Shown here one piece after another: positions 16,214 to 24,993 of a DNA stretch of 37,498 nt (its first letter is position 1; each line of letters begins with the position of its first letter). A model generated the notes under the pieces. The model did not search any database and was not told the origin of the DNA. It was given only the letters and a program-made list of their open reading frames with translations. A program made the position numbers and the translations under genes. The DNA comes from Chrysochromulina tobinii (Eukaryota; Haptophyta; Prymnesiales; Chrysochromulinaceae), in assembly GCA_001275005.1 (NCBI GenBank), contig JWZX01003294.1, positions 1 to 37,498 of the forward strand, read 5' to 3'.

Positions 16214-17785
16214 ATGACCACGATGCGCGAGCGCGTCGGCTGGGTGGTCGACAGATGCCCCGGATTCGGGGCATCTGTCGACCACAAGTCGAACGTTCGC
16301 GTGTGCTCGTGCTACTTGCCTGCGTCCTCGCAAATTACACCGCGCCCTGCACCGTGGCGCCATGACCAAGACGCGCTTCTGGCCTCATCAATCTGGTCGC
16401 GGCAGCTTGGATGTGAAGCATCTCGATGGTACCGCGTGCCTTGGACCATGCGCGGGTTGGGAACCACGATTATCGCACATTTGAACTCGCTGCTCCCAGT
16501 GTGGATAGTACCCAAGGATGCAGATGGGCGCGGCCCGGCCGTAATGCCCGCCGTTTGGACAGAAGAATCGAGCGATAGGTTGTTGTGGGCAGCCGCTGAC
16601 ACTTCGCTTGAATGCCGCACCTGGTACGGATGCTACTGGCAGCATCTGCACACCGTGTGTGCAAATTCGAATTCGAGTGCGAACTCGACTAGAGCGTACG
16701 CCCTGTGGACCAATCTGAAACTTCCGGTGCGTTTGGTGCACAACGACTCCCGCACCACCACAATCAACGAGAGAGTTCAGTACTGGCGCGAGCGATATCG
16801 GAGCACCTTTGAGGATCGATGGGGCAGCCTAGTACTCGGAGCTGCGCTCCTCGACGTGTGGTGGCGTCCGTCGGAGGCTCTACGCTCATTGGTCGATGCG
16901 CGGCTGAAAGAGATCTTTCGTGGCGGCGCTGCTGAGTGGTCGTGTGTCGCAGTGCACGTGCGCCGCGGCGACGCGTGCATTACGCCATGGAGACGCTGCC
17001 CGCCCCTCGAGGAATATCTGGTACCCGCGCGCCATCTCGCGCGACGGTACGGCCTACGGCGACTGTTCATCGCCACCGACGAGCAGTCCGTTGTGGACGA
17101 ACTCGTCGCCACCGGTAAGGGGACTTTCCCCCTTTCCACCGGTAAGGGGACTCCCCCCTTTTCCACCGGTCAGGCTCGCGGGCATCGTGCCGGAGCCATG
17201 GCGCCAGAGCCATGGGTCGAAGTGCTCCACCAGCGCATAGATCGCTCATGGCTGGCAGTGGAGAGGAATAACAGCAACGTGAGCAGGTTCGACCAATATG
17301 ACTGGGTGGAGCACAAGCTGCAGCGGCGCCAACAGGACCAGCAGCAAGGAGCGCCGTCCCGGGCAAACTTCACTCCAATTGTCGACGTGATCACGGACAT
17401 CGAGGCGGCTAGCCGCTGCACGGCCCTTGTAGGGGACCTGACCGCCGGCATCACTGAGCTCATCATGCTGCGCATGGTGGCACGTCTCGGTCAAGCGCCA
17501 CCTCTCTACTCTCTCGGGGGCAAGGGATTTTGCCCGCTGGGCGGAACGCCGTTTCGTTGTGCACCGCCGGATCATTTGATCTCTCCAAGCGAGGTCAGAG
17601 CGCGCGAGGGGGGGAAGAGCGCGCTCGCAGCCCAGACCGAGGCGAGTAGGTGGCAAGCATGCCGGGACAGTGGTACTTGCCAACGCTTGCCTCGAGGAAC
17701 TGAAGCAGTGGAAGATCATCACGCAGATGAGGTCAAGCAGTGGCAAGCAGCGTGTGAGGCAAGCGGTGCTCGTGAGGTGGGATGA
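16214..17785 (+). CDS. Fucosyltransferase-like glycosyltransferase (HVRRGD type, GT23-like)
   Basis: Up to 523 residues from the ATG at 16214. The centre carries WSCVAVHVRRGDACITPWRRCPPLEEYLVPA, which resembles the HxRR(T/G)D donor-binding motif of alpha-1,6-fucosyltransferases (FUT8, NodZ; GT23), followed by LRRLFIATDEQSVVDEL. A later block, IVDVITDIEAASRCTALVGDLTAGITELIMLRM, corresponds to the C-terminal SxxSxVxRxAxE-like region of that fold. RGLGTTIIAHLNSLLP near the front resembles the family's first conserved segment. It would transfer a sugar, probably fucose, in the Golgi. No signal anchor is seen in this frame, so the true N-terminus may lie upstream or in another exon. The frame crosses a perfect hairpin at 16244-16285 and a 27-bp tandem duplication at 17115-17168. 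Confidence 0.65.
   Translation: MTTMRERVGWVVDRCPGFGASVDHKSNVRVCSCYLPASSQITPRPAPWRHDQDALLASSIWSRQLGCEASRWYRVPWTMRGLGTTIIAHLNSLLPVWIVPKDADGRGPAVMPAVWTEESSDRLLWAAADTSLECRTWYGCYWQHLHTVCANSNSSANSTRAYALWTNLKLPVRLVHNDSRTTTINERVQYWRERYRSTFEDRWGSLVLGAALLDVWWRPSEALRSLVDARLKEIFRGGAAEWSCVAVHVRRGDACITPWRRCPPLEEYLVPARHLARRYGLRRLFIATDEQSVVDELVATGKGTFPLSTGKGTPPFSTGQARGHRAGAMAPEPWVEVLHQRIDRSWLAVERNNSNVSRFDQYDWVEHKLQRRQQDQQQGAPSRANFTPIVDVITDIEAASRCTALVGDLTAGITELIMLRMVARLGQAPPLYSLGGKGFCPLGGTPFRCAPPDHLISPSEVRAREGGKSALAAQTEASRWQACRDSGTCQRLPRGTEAVEDHHADEVKQWQAACEASGAREVG
16244..16285. repeat. Perfect 19-bp hairpin with 4-base loop
   Basis: GTGGTCGACAGATGCCCCG is followed by GATT and then by its exact reverse complement ending at 16285. 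If the ATG at 16214 is used, it lies about 30 bases into the coding region and encodes VVDRCPGFGASVDH. If translation starts later, it is a 5' UTR hairpin. Confidence 0.95.
17115..17168 (+). repeat. 27-bp tandem duplication flanked by splice-like sites
   Basis: Two units begin GTAAGGGGACT and end TTCCACCG, followed by GTCAG. The duplication keeps the frame (GKGTFPLST / GKGTPPFST). GTAAGG followed 59 bases later by TCAG also resembles a minimal intron, but its removal would shift the frame, so the reading as coding sequence is preferred. Confidence 0.7.
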
Positions 17786-18269
17786 TCTGGACTTTTCCCT
17801 TAACTTTTCCCATTTAATGAACGTGCTTCCAACCAAACCTAACCAGCGAGCCGCTTCGCATTCACACGCACACACGACACGTTGTCGTGTGTGTGTGTGT
17901 GTGTCTCCTCCCCGTCGAGTATTAACAGCCAATTCACACACTGGCGGCCGAGTATCAACAGTCAAATTTCGTGACGCGGGCTTTCGATGACGACGACCTC
18001 AATGCACACAAATTCCACACTCCTTCCACACATCAGCATCACACTCCGGGACCGTCCGACGTCGACTTCCTCAACGAACTCCATATCTACTCTCCTGGAG
18101 GCCGATGCCCCTCCTCAACGCTTAATCCTGTACGCCATACTTACATTCCGAGAAGGTGGCCGAATTTTCACAGTAGACGAGTACCATTTCACACTCTTCT
18201 CCCTCGAAGACGGACGATGTGCTCGAGCGAAGTGACACGGGCGCGCTCGACACGGGCGACTCGCAGACT
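17786..18269. other. Intergenic with (GT)n microsatellite and small hairpin
   Basis: ACACGACACGTTGTCGTGT at about 17872 is a palindrome that runs into (GT)9 at about 17887-17904. Frames are open between 17970 and 18270, and an upstream exon of the ATP-grasp gene could lie here, but nothing supports a specific one. Confidence 0.4.
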
Positions 18270-19899
18270 ATGTCACCTGACGAGGGATCCGCTTCCGCCG
18301 AGGGCTCCATTCCCGCTACCGCGGGTGCGTGGGTATACACATGCAATGTGGGCGTCGAGGCGGAGGCGGCCGGGCGCGCTGTCCCCAAATCATTCCAGGC
18401 GCTCCGTCGCGACCTTGCGGTGTTGCCGTGGCTCCTTGCGACCGAGGCCGACCTCGTGATCGCGCCGCCGCCACTCCCAGACTTCATCGCTGCCCTGCAG
18501 GCCGCTGGGGTGAGCGGCATGTGCCAGTTTTGTGCGAGCTTGGAGGAGCTGCCGTCCTCTGTGCCGATCACAGGCCACCGTCCGTACGGCGTCGTGGGCC
18601 CTCACCTGCGCCGCTCGCTCGTCGGGCGCTATCGTGAGCACGGCGTCGTATGCCACTCGGTGGAGGCAGTGCGTGCAGCCGTGGCGGAGCAGCCCGACGA
18701 GCGCGCGGTACTCAAGGCCGAGTTTTCCTCCTCTGGTCTGGGCGTGCGCGTGTGCGAAGGCGCCCAGGACGGCGCGACCCCGATTGCAGCGGAGGGCTCT
18801 GAGCTGGCGCGCTGGGCGGCGAACTGCATCGCCCGCGACGGCGCGTTGCTCGTCGAGCCGTGGCTAGACATAGTCGCCGAGTTCACAGCGGAGTATTGGG
18901 AAGGGTCCTGGTGCGGTGCGCCTTTCCCAACATGACATGACTTGACTTGACTTGACTTGACTGGTGCGGTGCGCCTTTCCCAACATGACGCTGGCTGATG
19001 AGCCGTTACAATGAGCATCGGCGTTAATGGGGACACTGAGGGCCTCTGATGGCCTCTGATGGCCTCTGTTGGCCTCTGAGGGCCTCTGATGACCTCTCTT
19101 CGCGTCCGATCGCCCGCGTCATGTTGGGCGTCTGCTCTCCTCAGGTGCGGCATCTCGATGCCCATCGTCGAGCACCGCCGATGGATGGGCCAATGGCTAG
19201 GCTCACCCGCAGAGCGATACTCGTCGGAGGTGGTCCGTTTCGTCTTTGAGGAGCGACGAATCGAAGCAGCACTCGCGCCCCTCGACGTGCCAGGCACGTG
19301 CGGGCCACTGATGGCCTCTGATGGCCACGGATTGCCAGGCACATGCGGGCTCGAGACGAACCACAGCGATGACCTGCCGCATGTCATCGAGGCACATGCG
19401 GGCTCGTCACCTCGACTCGTGGTTCGTCACATCAACAAGTTTCGTCACACCGACTCGTGGTTCGTCACAGGTACGTGCGGGGTGCCCACATGCGGGCTCG
19501 ACGTCGCTGTGGTTCGAGATCACACGACTGGCGCGCTGCAGGTCAAGATCCTCGAGCTCTTGATTGCCCTTGATTGCCCTTGATTGCCCTTGATTGCCCT
19601 TAATTGCCCTTGATCTTGGCGCGCTGCAGGTCAAGATCCTCGAGCTCAATGCGCGCATGCAAGTGCTCACCACGGCGCGTCATCCCCTTTCCCCACAGGT
19701 CAAGATCCTCGAGCTCAATGCGCGCACGACGTTCTCGCACTACGCGCTGGCCGCCCAGCGCCGCGTGCCGCGCGCGGTGCGCTTTGAGGTGTTGCGTGTC
19801 TCCGAGGCGGCCGAACGCCCCAACCTCGTGTACTTGACCGACCCCCAGGTGGCGAGCATGTTCGTGGCGGTCGTTGAGGTGGCCGCCGCGAGGGTGTGA
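18270..19899 (+). CDS. ATP-grasp domain enzyme, 4 exons
   Basis: Exons 18270-18910, 19145-19293, 19471-19541 and 19699-19899 give 353 residues in one frame. The ATG at 18270 is the first in frame, though an upstream exon is possible. A pre-ATP-grasp part (SFQALRRDLAVLPWLLATEADLVIAPPP) is followed by the nucleotide-binding hairpin RAVLKAEFSSSGLGVRVC, then GALLVEPWLDIVAEFTAEYW (adenine-pocket segment), CGLDVAVVRD, and the metal-binding end VKILELNARTTFSHYALAAQ. These are the marks of carboxylate-amine ligases in the ATP-grasp superfamily. The substrates are not deducible. Splice sites are TG/GTGCGG to TCAG/GTGCGG, CCAG/GCACGT (a GC donor) to ACAG/GTACGT, and GCAG/GTCAAG to ACAG/GTCAAG. Each intron starts with a copy of the start of its downstream exon. 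Confidence 0.75.
18911..19144 (+). other. ATP-grasp intron 1 with internal duplication and minisatellite
   Basis: Starts GTGCGG; the next exon also starts GTGCGG. The first 27 bases or so of the intron recur about 50 bases later (18961-18989), separated by a (TGACT)n run. Further in, GGCCTCTGATGGCCTCTGAT-type units repeat (about 19030-19095). Confidence 0.8.
19294..19470 (+). other. ATP-grasp intron 2 (GC-AG) with repeated exon pieces
   Basis: The donor is CCAG/GCACGTGCGGG and the downstream exon starts GTACGTGCGGG, the same word with one change that turns GT into GC. The piece GGCACATGCGGGCTCG occurs two more times inside, and CGACTCGTGGTTCGTCAC twice. Confidence 0.6.
19542..19698 (+). other. 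ATP-grasp intron 3 with three copies of an exon start and a TTGATTGCCC array
   Basis: GCAGGTCAAGATCCTCGAGC occurs at the exon 3/intron border (about 19538) and again inside the intron (about 19626). A third copy with ACAG in front is the true exon 4 start (19699). Between the first two lies (TTGATTGCCC)5. Between the second and third is the 24-base core (19655-19678) shared with ThrRS intron 2, then a pyrimidine tract ending in CCCCACAG. Confidence 0.9.
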
Positions 19900-20269
19900 G
19901 ACCGAGGCGATGCAGGAGAGCCGTAGCCGTCACGGTACCGGTAGTGGGGTGGCGCAGCACTGTTAGCGCCAAGAGCTCCCGAGGCGCGAGGCCGTCTTCG
20001 AGACGGTGGAGTACGTGAGCGCGGGACCGTCTCGATCCTCATGGATCCTCTCGAACTTTGACTGGACAATAGGAGGAAGACTGGAGGCGCGTGCCAGTTC
20101 CGGTAGGATGAGAGGCTCGTACAATCACTCGTCGTACAGGGCAGCGAGCACCAGGGACCACCCTGAAGCGAGGGAGCGGGAGGAGCGCGACGAAACTGGA
20201 CGAGGCGTCGACGTTACACCGCGAACTTGAACAGATGTCGCGCCCCTGCTCGCAGTCCAGGAAGGGAAC
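19900..20269. other. Intergenic or possible first exon of the next gene
   Basis: A frame is open from 20006 to 20230, the same frame as the gene starting at 20270, but interrupted by a TGA at 20228. ACCGTCTCG and its complement lie about 30 bases apart (19998-20036). An upstream exon is possible and not proven. Confidence 0.3.
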
Positions 20270-22941
20270 ATGACGGTCCTTCCCATCTCCGACACGTCCG
20301 GCGAGCTGCCGGACCGTTTTTCCTCGGGCCAGCGCATCAGCAAGCGCGACTACTTGTACATGAATCAGACCGTCGGCTCTTTGCCGCGGGCTGGCGAGAC
20401 ACAAGAGGGGCAGCAGCTGGCCGACACGCTCCTCGGCAAATTGTCAGCAGCCAGGAGCTCCGCCTCGCCGCCTCGCAAGGCCGCCGAGGCCTTGCCACTC
20501 TTCATGCTCCCGGCGCTGAGCAAGCGCCAGCTCGCCTCGAAGGCCGATGCCTTGGTCGAGCAGGCGCTCTCGATCGAGACGGGTCGATTTGCGTCCAACC
20601 AGTCGGCGTGGCGTACACGGGCCAATCGCACCTCGAGGTGCACTCGGCAGTCAGCAGCGACGTGCGCAAGCGGATCCAAGAGGCCGCCATGCTGACCGCC
20701 TCCATGCCGTGGAAATCGCCTCGCGACGAGTCCGAGGTGGCGAGCGTGCTCGCGTCTATCGCCGCGGGCACGACGCCCCGAGCTTCGCAGCAGCCCTCGA
20801 ACGCCACCTCCAAGCATCCCTCGAAGCCGAGCACGCCGCGCGCCGAGGACGGCTCGCGCGCCTCGAAGCTCTCCTCCATCGCCTCAAAGGAGCCCTCGAA
20901 GCCAGGCACGCCGCGGGACGGACAGGGCTCGCGAGGCTCTCGACCTTCGGCGCCACCGCCGGCTTCGGATTCGTCAACTGACGACATTGACGATCGCCGT
21001 TGGGTCGCGACGCGCGCGAGCGTCGTCACGCCCGCCGCCACCGCCGCCGCGGCGCGCGCGGCGATGCTCGCCGCCGGCACGCGCTCGTTTGCGTGCGTGC
21101 TGGGTGCGGAGAGGCTCTCGTTAGCCAGTCGCGCCGCGCTCAGTACGACGCTCGCGCCAGGAGCGCTCAGTACGACGCTCGCGCCAGGGGCGCTCAGTAC
21201 GACGCTTGCACCGGTGGCGAGCCCTCGAAGCGATGCGGCGCTGCTGGGCGCGATGCGTACGCTGCAGCGCACCGCCGTTGCCGCCGAGGGCGCGACCGTG
21301 CTGCTCACGGCGTGCCTGCAAGCGCAGTCCCTCATCAACGCGACTGACGTGTGCTTACTGCTCTGGCGCTCGCCTTCCGCGACCGACGGGCCGACCGTGC
21401 TCCGTCCGTCCGAGCCCGACACGGCGCCCCATCGGAATGCATGCGCTGCCCTCTATGGAGACCAGACGGCCCTCAGGCTGCTCGGGCGCGCCGCCGCGGG
21501 CGCTCACCTGCTCTCCCTGTGCGCCCAGGACGACGCGTCGCCGGCGGGTGCGGCGGTGCCCGCGGCGGGCGCGCCTGGATCCGTGGAGTTCACGGGCGTC
21601 GTCTCGAGCGCACCTGGATCCGTGGAGGTCGCGGCCGCACTCGCCAACGCCGCGGTGCCGCTCAGCACGACGCTGCCGCTCAGCGTGCTGAACCGGTTTG
21701 CCATGAGCCTGCGACGCGCCCTCGCGATCCCGCTGCCGCTGCCCTTCCCTCACGGTCCGGCCCTCATGCTGCTCGCGGATGGTGCTCGCATTCCTGCGGC
21801 ACGAGCGCCTGGCGCGCCCACGACAGCGCCCGACCCACCCGCCGCCGCCAGCGCGCCAGCGGCGCCGCCCGTGGCACCCTACACTGTGGAAGAGCAGCTC
21901 GAGATTCAAACGCTGGTCACCGCTGCTGCAGCCATCTTTCCCACAGCTCGGTCGCAGCCCCCCGATGCGCCCACGGCAGCGCCCGCGTCGGCGCTCAGTA
22001 CGGCGCGCTCCACCGCCGACGGCCCAGGGGCAGCGCGCTCGCCACGGCGCTCGCCGCGCTCGCACGTGCCGACGCATCATCACGTCGCGCACTCGCACCC
22101 GCCGTTTGGGCGCATGCGACCCGTCCGAGCCGCCGCCGGCCCGCTGGCCTCGGCCGGCTCTGCCGCGTTTGGCTCCACGGCCGATTTCGTCACTTCCACA
22201 GCCTCCGGCGGCTCTGCCAAGTTTGGCGCTTCCGTGGGCGCTCCCGCCGCCACCCACCGAGGTTCGCCCAGGGAGATCGGTTCGATGCGTTTTGCCGGCG
22301 GCTCGCCGGGTAGCTCACCGTTCGGTCGGTCGTCGCCGTCGCGCTCGGTGACGGCGAGCGCCGTGGTAACGGCAGGGCTTGCGACTGCATTCCCCGCCTT
22401 CCCCGCCTTCCCCACCTTCCCCGCCTTCCCTATCACGGCCCTCGATGAGCCCGTCTTCTTCCGATCGCCTTCCGCCGGGGCTGCTTCGCCGCGGCATGCC
22501 GGAGTGTCACTTCACCCGTCCGGAGCGCCGTCTTGGCGCCTGCCCAGCACGCCCCCGCACCCACCGGCGCTCGGCACGGCGCTCGGAGCTCCCTCGAGCT
22601 CTCCGATGAAGCCAGGGACGCCGCATGAGCTCGGGCCGTCCCATGAGCCCTCGAAGCCCAGCACGCCGCGATCCGAAATTGGAGCGAATGGTGCGCCCGG
22701 TCGGCCGCCCTCCCGAGGCCGCAAGGCAGGCCAGCCGGGGCGAACGGAGCAGATGGAGGTGGCCGCCCAGACCGACGCTGTCCACTTTGCAGACAGCTTC
22801 AGCAGCTTCGCGAGCTTCGGAGCCCGCACATACCCGCCGCTGCTCGGCTCGTCTCTCGCGGCATCGGCAGATGCGGCATCGATTGCGTGGGCGCGATCCA
22901 GGCTGCTTGGCGGTGGAGGCCATCGCGCGTATCCCTACTAG
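20270..22941 (+). CDS. Ala/Ser/Pro-rich low-complexity protein, unrecognised
   Basis: Two exons are proposed, 20270-20582 and 20651-22941 (867 residues). Without a 68-nt GT-AG intron the two good frames do not join. With it, ALSIET joins VSSDVRKRIQEAAML. No domain is certain. Residues of about 310-420 (LLGAMRTLQRTAVAAEGATVLLTACLQAQSLINATDVCLLLW) have the look of a GAF-type sensor domain, only weakly supported. The rest is disordered: repeated SKPSTPR/SKPGTPR boxes near both ends (proline-directed phosphorylation-like), three ALSTTLAPG units, a His-rich patch and a FPAFPAFPTFPAFP run. The N-terminus may extend upstream. A scaffold or signalling role is conceivable but not shown. Confidence 0.6.
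21136..21216 (+). repeat. Three 27-bp tandem units (ALSTTLAPG)
   Basis: Units of GCGCTCAGTACGACGCTCGC plus CCAGGN at 21136, 21163 and 21190. The first two are nearly identical and the third has diverged. In-frame expansion within the coding region. Confidence 0.9.
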
Positions 22942-23260
22942 AGCTTGGGCAGTCGCCGTCGGCAACGGCATGCATGTGAGATGTGTGCGTGCCTGGTCGT
23001 GTAGTGTATGCGGCGTACACGGATTGACCTTTGACGCGGGACAGCACAAGAACTTATAAAACAGCACAAGAAATTTTGACACAAGTAGGTAGCCTCATCG
23101 CTCATGGATTAGAGGACACGCAGCCGTGGTCGCGGCGGGACGCGCGCACGACGATATTGATGACACCGCCATCAGCGAAACCGACAAAAAGCGTCGTTTC
23201 GACAAACACGCGGCGCGGAAAGGGTGTTCAGGTGAAACAGAACTTTGCCGACCGCGCATC
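22942..23260. other. Short intergenic region, no gene seen
   Basis: CAGCACAAGAA(A/C)TT occurs twice (about 23042 and 23062). The frame of the next gene is open back to about 23126, but there is no ATG before 23261. Confidence 0.35.
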
Positions 23261-24541
23261 ATGGCAGCATCGACCCACGGGCATTTCATCGTTGGCCGCT
23301 CAGCCGGGTGGACATTGCAGCGGAAGGGGCGTGTGCCAGCAAGGCCAGCAACGGCGCAGTTCAACAACTATGGGAGAAAACAACTGCAAGACTTGCGCTA
23401 CGTTCAAGGCGACAGCGGGGGCTTTGGACTAGCGGTGAGCCATCCCTCTGACGAGGTACAGGCTCGTGCACGGCCGATGAGTGCATACATGAAGAAGGAA
23501 ATGGATAGCCTGGTCTATCGGGCCGATCGGGCAGGTTTCATAGTGGATCCTCACACGGAACCTCAGACTTGGCTGTCGCCGGGTACTCAACAGCCGCGTC
23601 CACAAAATGCAGCTGGCGCAGGCCGCAGCTTGACAAGGCCCTCGCCGTCTCCTAACGGCAGACTCAACAGGTCCAGCGCTCTCACTACGCCGAACTGGTT
23701 TGGTGCTGTCGGTGATATTTACCACCCGGTGCTCGATGAGAAACATGGGTATGAGCACCAAGATTGGTCTGCTATTTCTTCAGGAGTATTGCTCGACAGG
23801 AGTGGCCTTGGTGGGCGCGATGCTGCTCCGACGATGGCCGCAGGGTCTAAGTCGGTCGGCCTGGCTGTTGGCGCCACGAAATCCTACTCCGACGAGACGT
23901 CTTCGGCTGAGATTACTGGCTACGGCTATCCTAAGCCGATGGCAGGCCACGAATTAGCAGGCCACAAGTCTACTGAAGTTAGCTCGCTGCCAGTTGCCCC
24001 TACGAATGCGCACTCCTTCAAGAATGTGACTGCGCACAAGCGACTGCGCTCAATCGAGTGCGCAGCACTCGAGAATCAGATTTTCCCGCAAGGCCATACC
24101 ATGGATACATCCGCCATGTCACCAAGGTCACGCACGTTATTCGCGCAATCGCAATCGCGAGTGGAAGAGATCTTCTCACCTGTGCGCACCAGCGAGCAGC
24201 GCGGCGCTACTTCGATCGCTCAACCACGGTACTCGGGTGCCCTGCCGTCCCATTGCAACACTGGCGTCATGACAGCGCCTTCGATGCATTACGATGCAAA
24301 CGACTTTGGCACCACGCGCCCTGCCTTTTCCCCAGCAGTTCGCATAGGGACAAACGTGGCCAGTTACGTCACCGGGTACTCTGCCAACTATGCGGCCAAT
24401 TTTGGAGAATCGCGGAAGGTGCAATCCCCACTGCAGATCAAGATCGGAGATCGGCATTCTCCCACCCATCATAGAGGGTTTTTGGTGAACATCGGCGGAG
24501 TCACGACAAAGGCTAACAATATCGACGCCAGAACGTTCTGA
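23261..24541 (+). CDS. Unrecognised protein, about 426 residues
   Basis: The frame is uninterrupted and the composition differs from the local off-frame noise. The first ATG in frame is at 23261 (MAASTHGHFIVGRSAGWTLQ). The protein is hydrophilic, without signal peptide or membrane segment, and rich in Gly, Ser, Asn and Tyr. Segments such as NNYGRKQLQDLRYVQGD, RPMSAYMKKEMDSLVYRADR and NWFGAVGDIYHPVLDEKHG look like conserved islands between disordered stretches, as in some flagellar or cytoskeleton-associated proteins, but I cannot assign a family. It ends convergently with the RNA ligase gene. Confidence 0.6.
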   Translation: MAASTHGHFIVGRSAGWTLQRKGRVPARPATAQFNNYGRKQLQDLRYVQGDSGGFGLAVSHPSDEVQARARPMSAYMKKEMDSLVYRADRAGFIVDPHTEPQTWLSPGTQQPRPQNAAGAGRSLTRPSPSPNGRLNRSSALTTPNWFGAVGDIYHPVLDEKHGYEHQDWSAISSGVLLDRSGLGGRDAAPTMAAGSKSVGLAVGATKSYSDETSSAEITGYGYPKPMAGHELAGHKSTEVSSLPVAPTNAHSFKNVTAHKRLRSIECAALENQIFPQGHTMDTSAMSPRSRTLFAQSQSRVEEIFSPVRTSEQRGATSIAQPRYSGALPSHCNTGVMTAPSMHYDANDFGTTRPAFSPAVRIGTNVASYVTGYSANYAANFGESRKVQSPLQIKIGDRHSPTHHRGFLVNIGGVTTKANNIDARTF

Positions 24542-24993
24542 TGAACATCACATCTTGTGACTGTGCACGCAACTCCTGTGGGACGTTTCGCGATTCGACA
24601 TTGGATGTCGAAGAGGCGGCTGCCGTGTGGACTATGGTTGATGTTGTGACGGCGCGGCGGGAAAATGTATTGGCGTGTTTGTTGTGGGCGTCGGCGGGCT
24701 GGGGCTGCCTCGTGGTCGGTGTGTTCTCATGGAGTGTCGTTGGTAGACCGCCTCCGCGGCGCGTGGCGTGGGCCCGTAGCGCGTGAGGCGGACCAGCTGT
24801 AAAAGTGTACTACACGTTCACGTGTGCTTATTAGGTTTGCTGCCTTTACGAAGCGACGCGACGCGTAAGGACGCGGTACGCCGGCCGTGGGCGGCTCGTG
24901 GCCGGGTGCGGGTCGCGTGCGTCCGTCGCCGGCGTGACCGTGGCCCAGCGTTTTGCGCTTACGTTCGTTTCACCGAATCTCAGTATAAGGGAG
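24542..24993. other. Convergent 3' intergenic region, no gene seen
   Basis: Lies between the stop codons of two convergent genes. No coding signal or terminator-like structure that I can support. Confidence 0.4.

Noticed and set aside
17115-17173. 59-base mini-intron (GTAAGG to GTCAG) in the glycosyltransferase
   Set aside because: Its removal would shift the frame away from the conserved C-terminal block, whereas the 27-bp duplication keeps the frame as coding sequence.
18219-18269. ATP-grasp start at 18219
   Set aside because: The codon there is GTG. The first in-frame ATG is 18270; an upstream exon remains possible.
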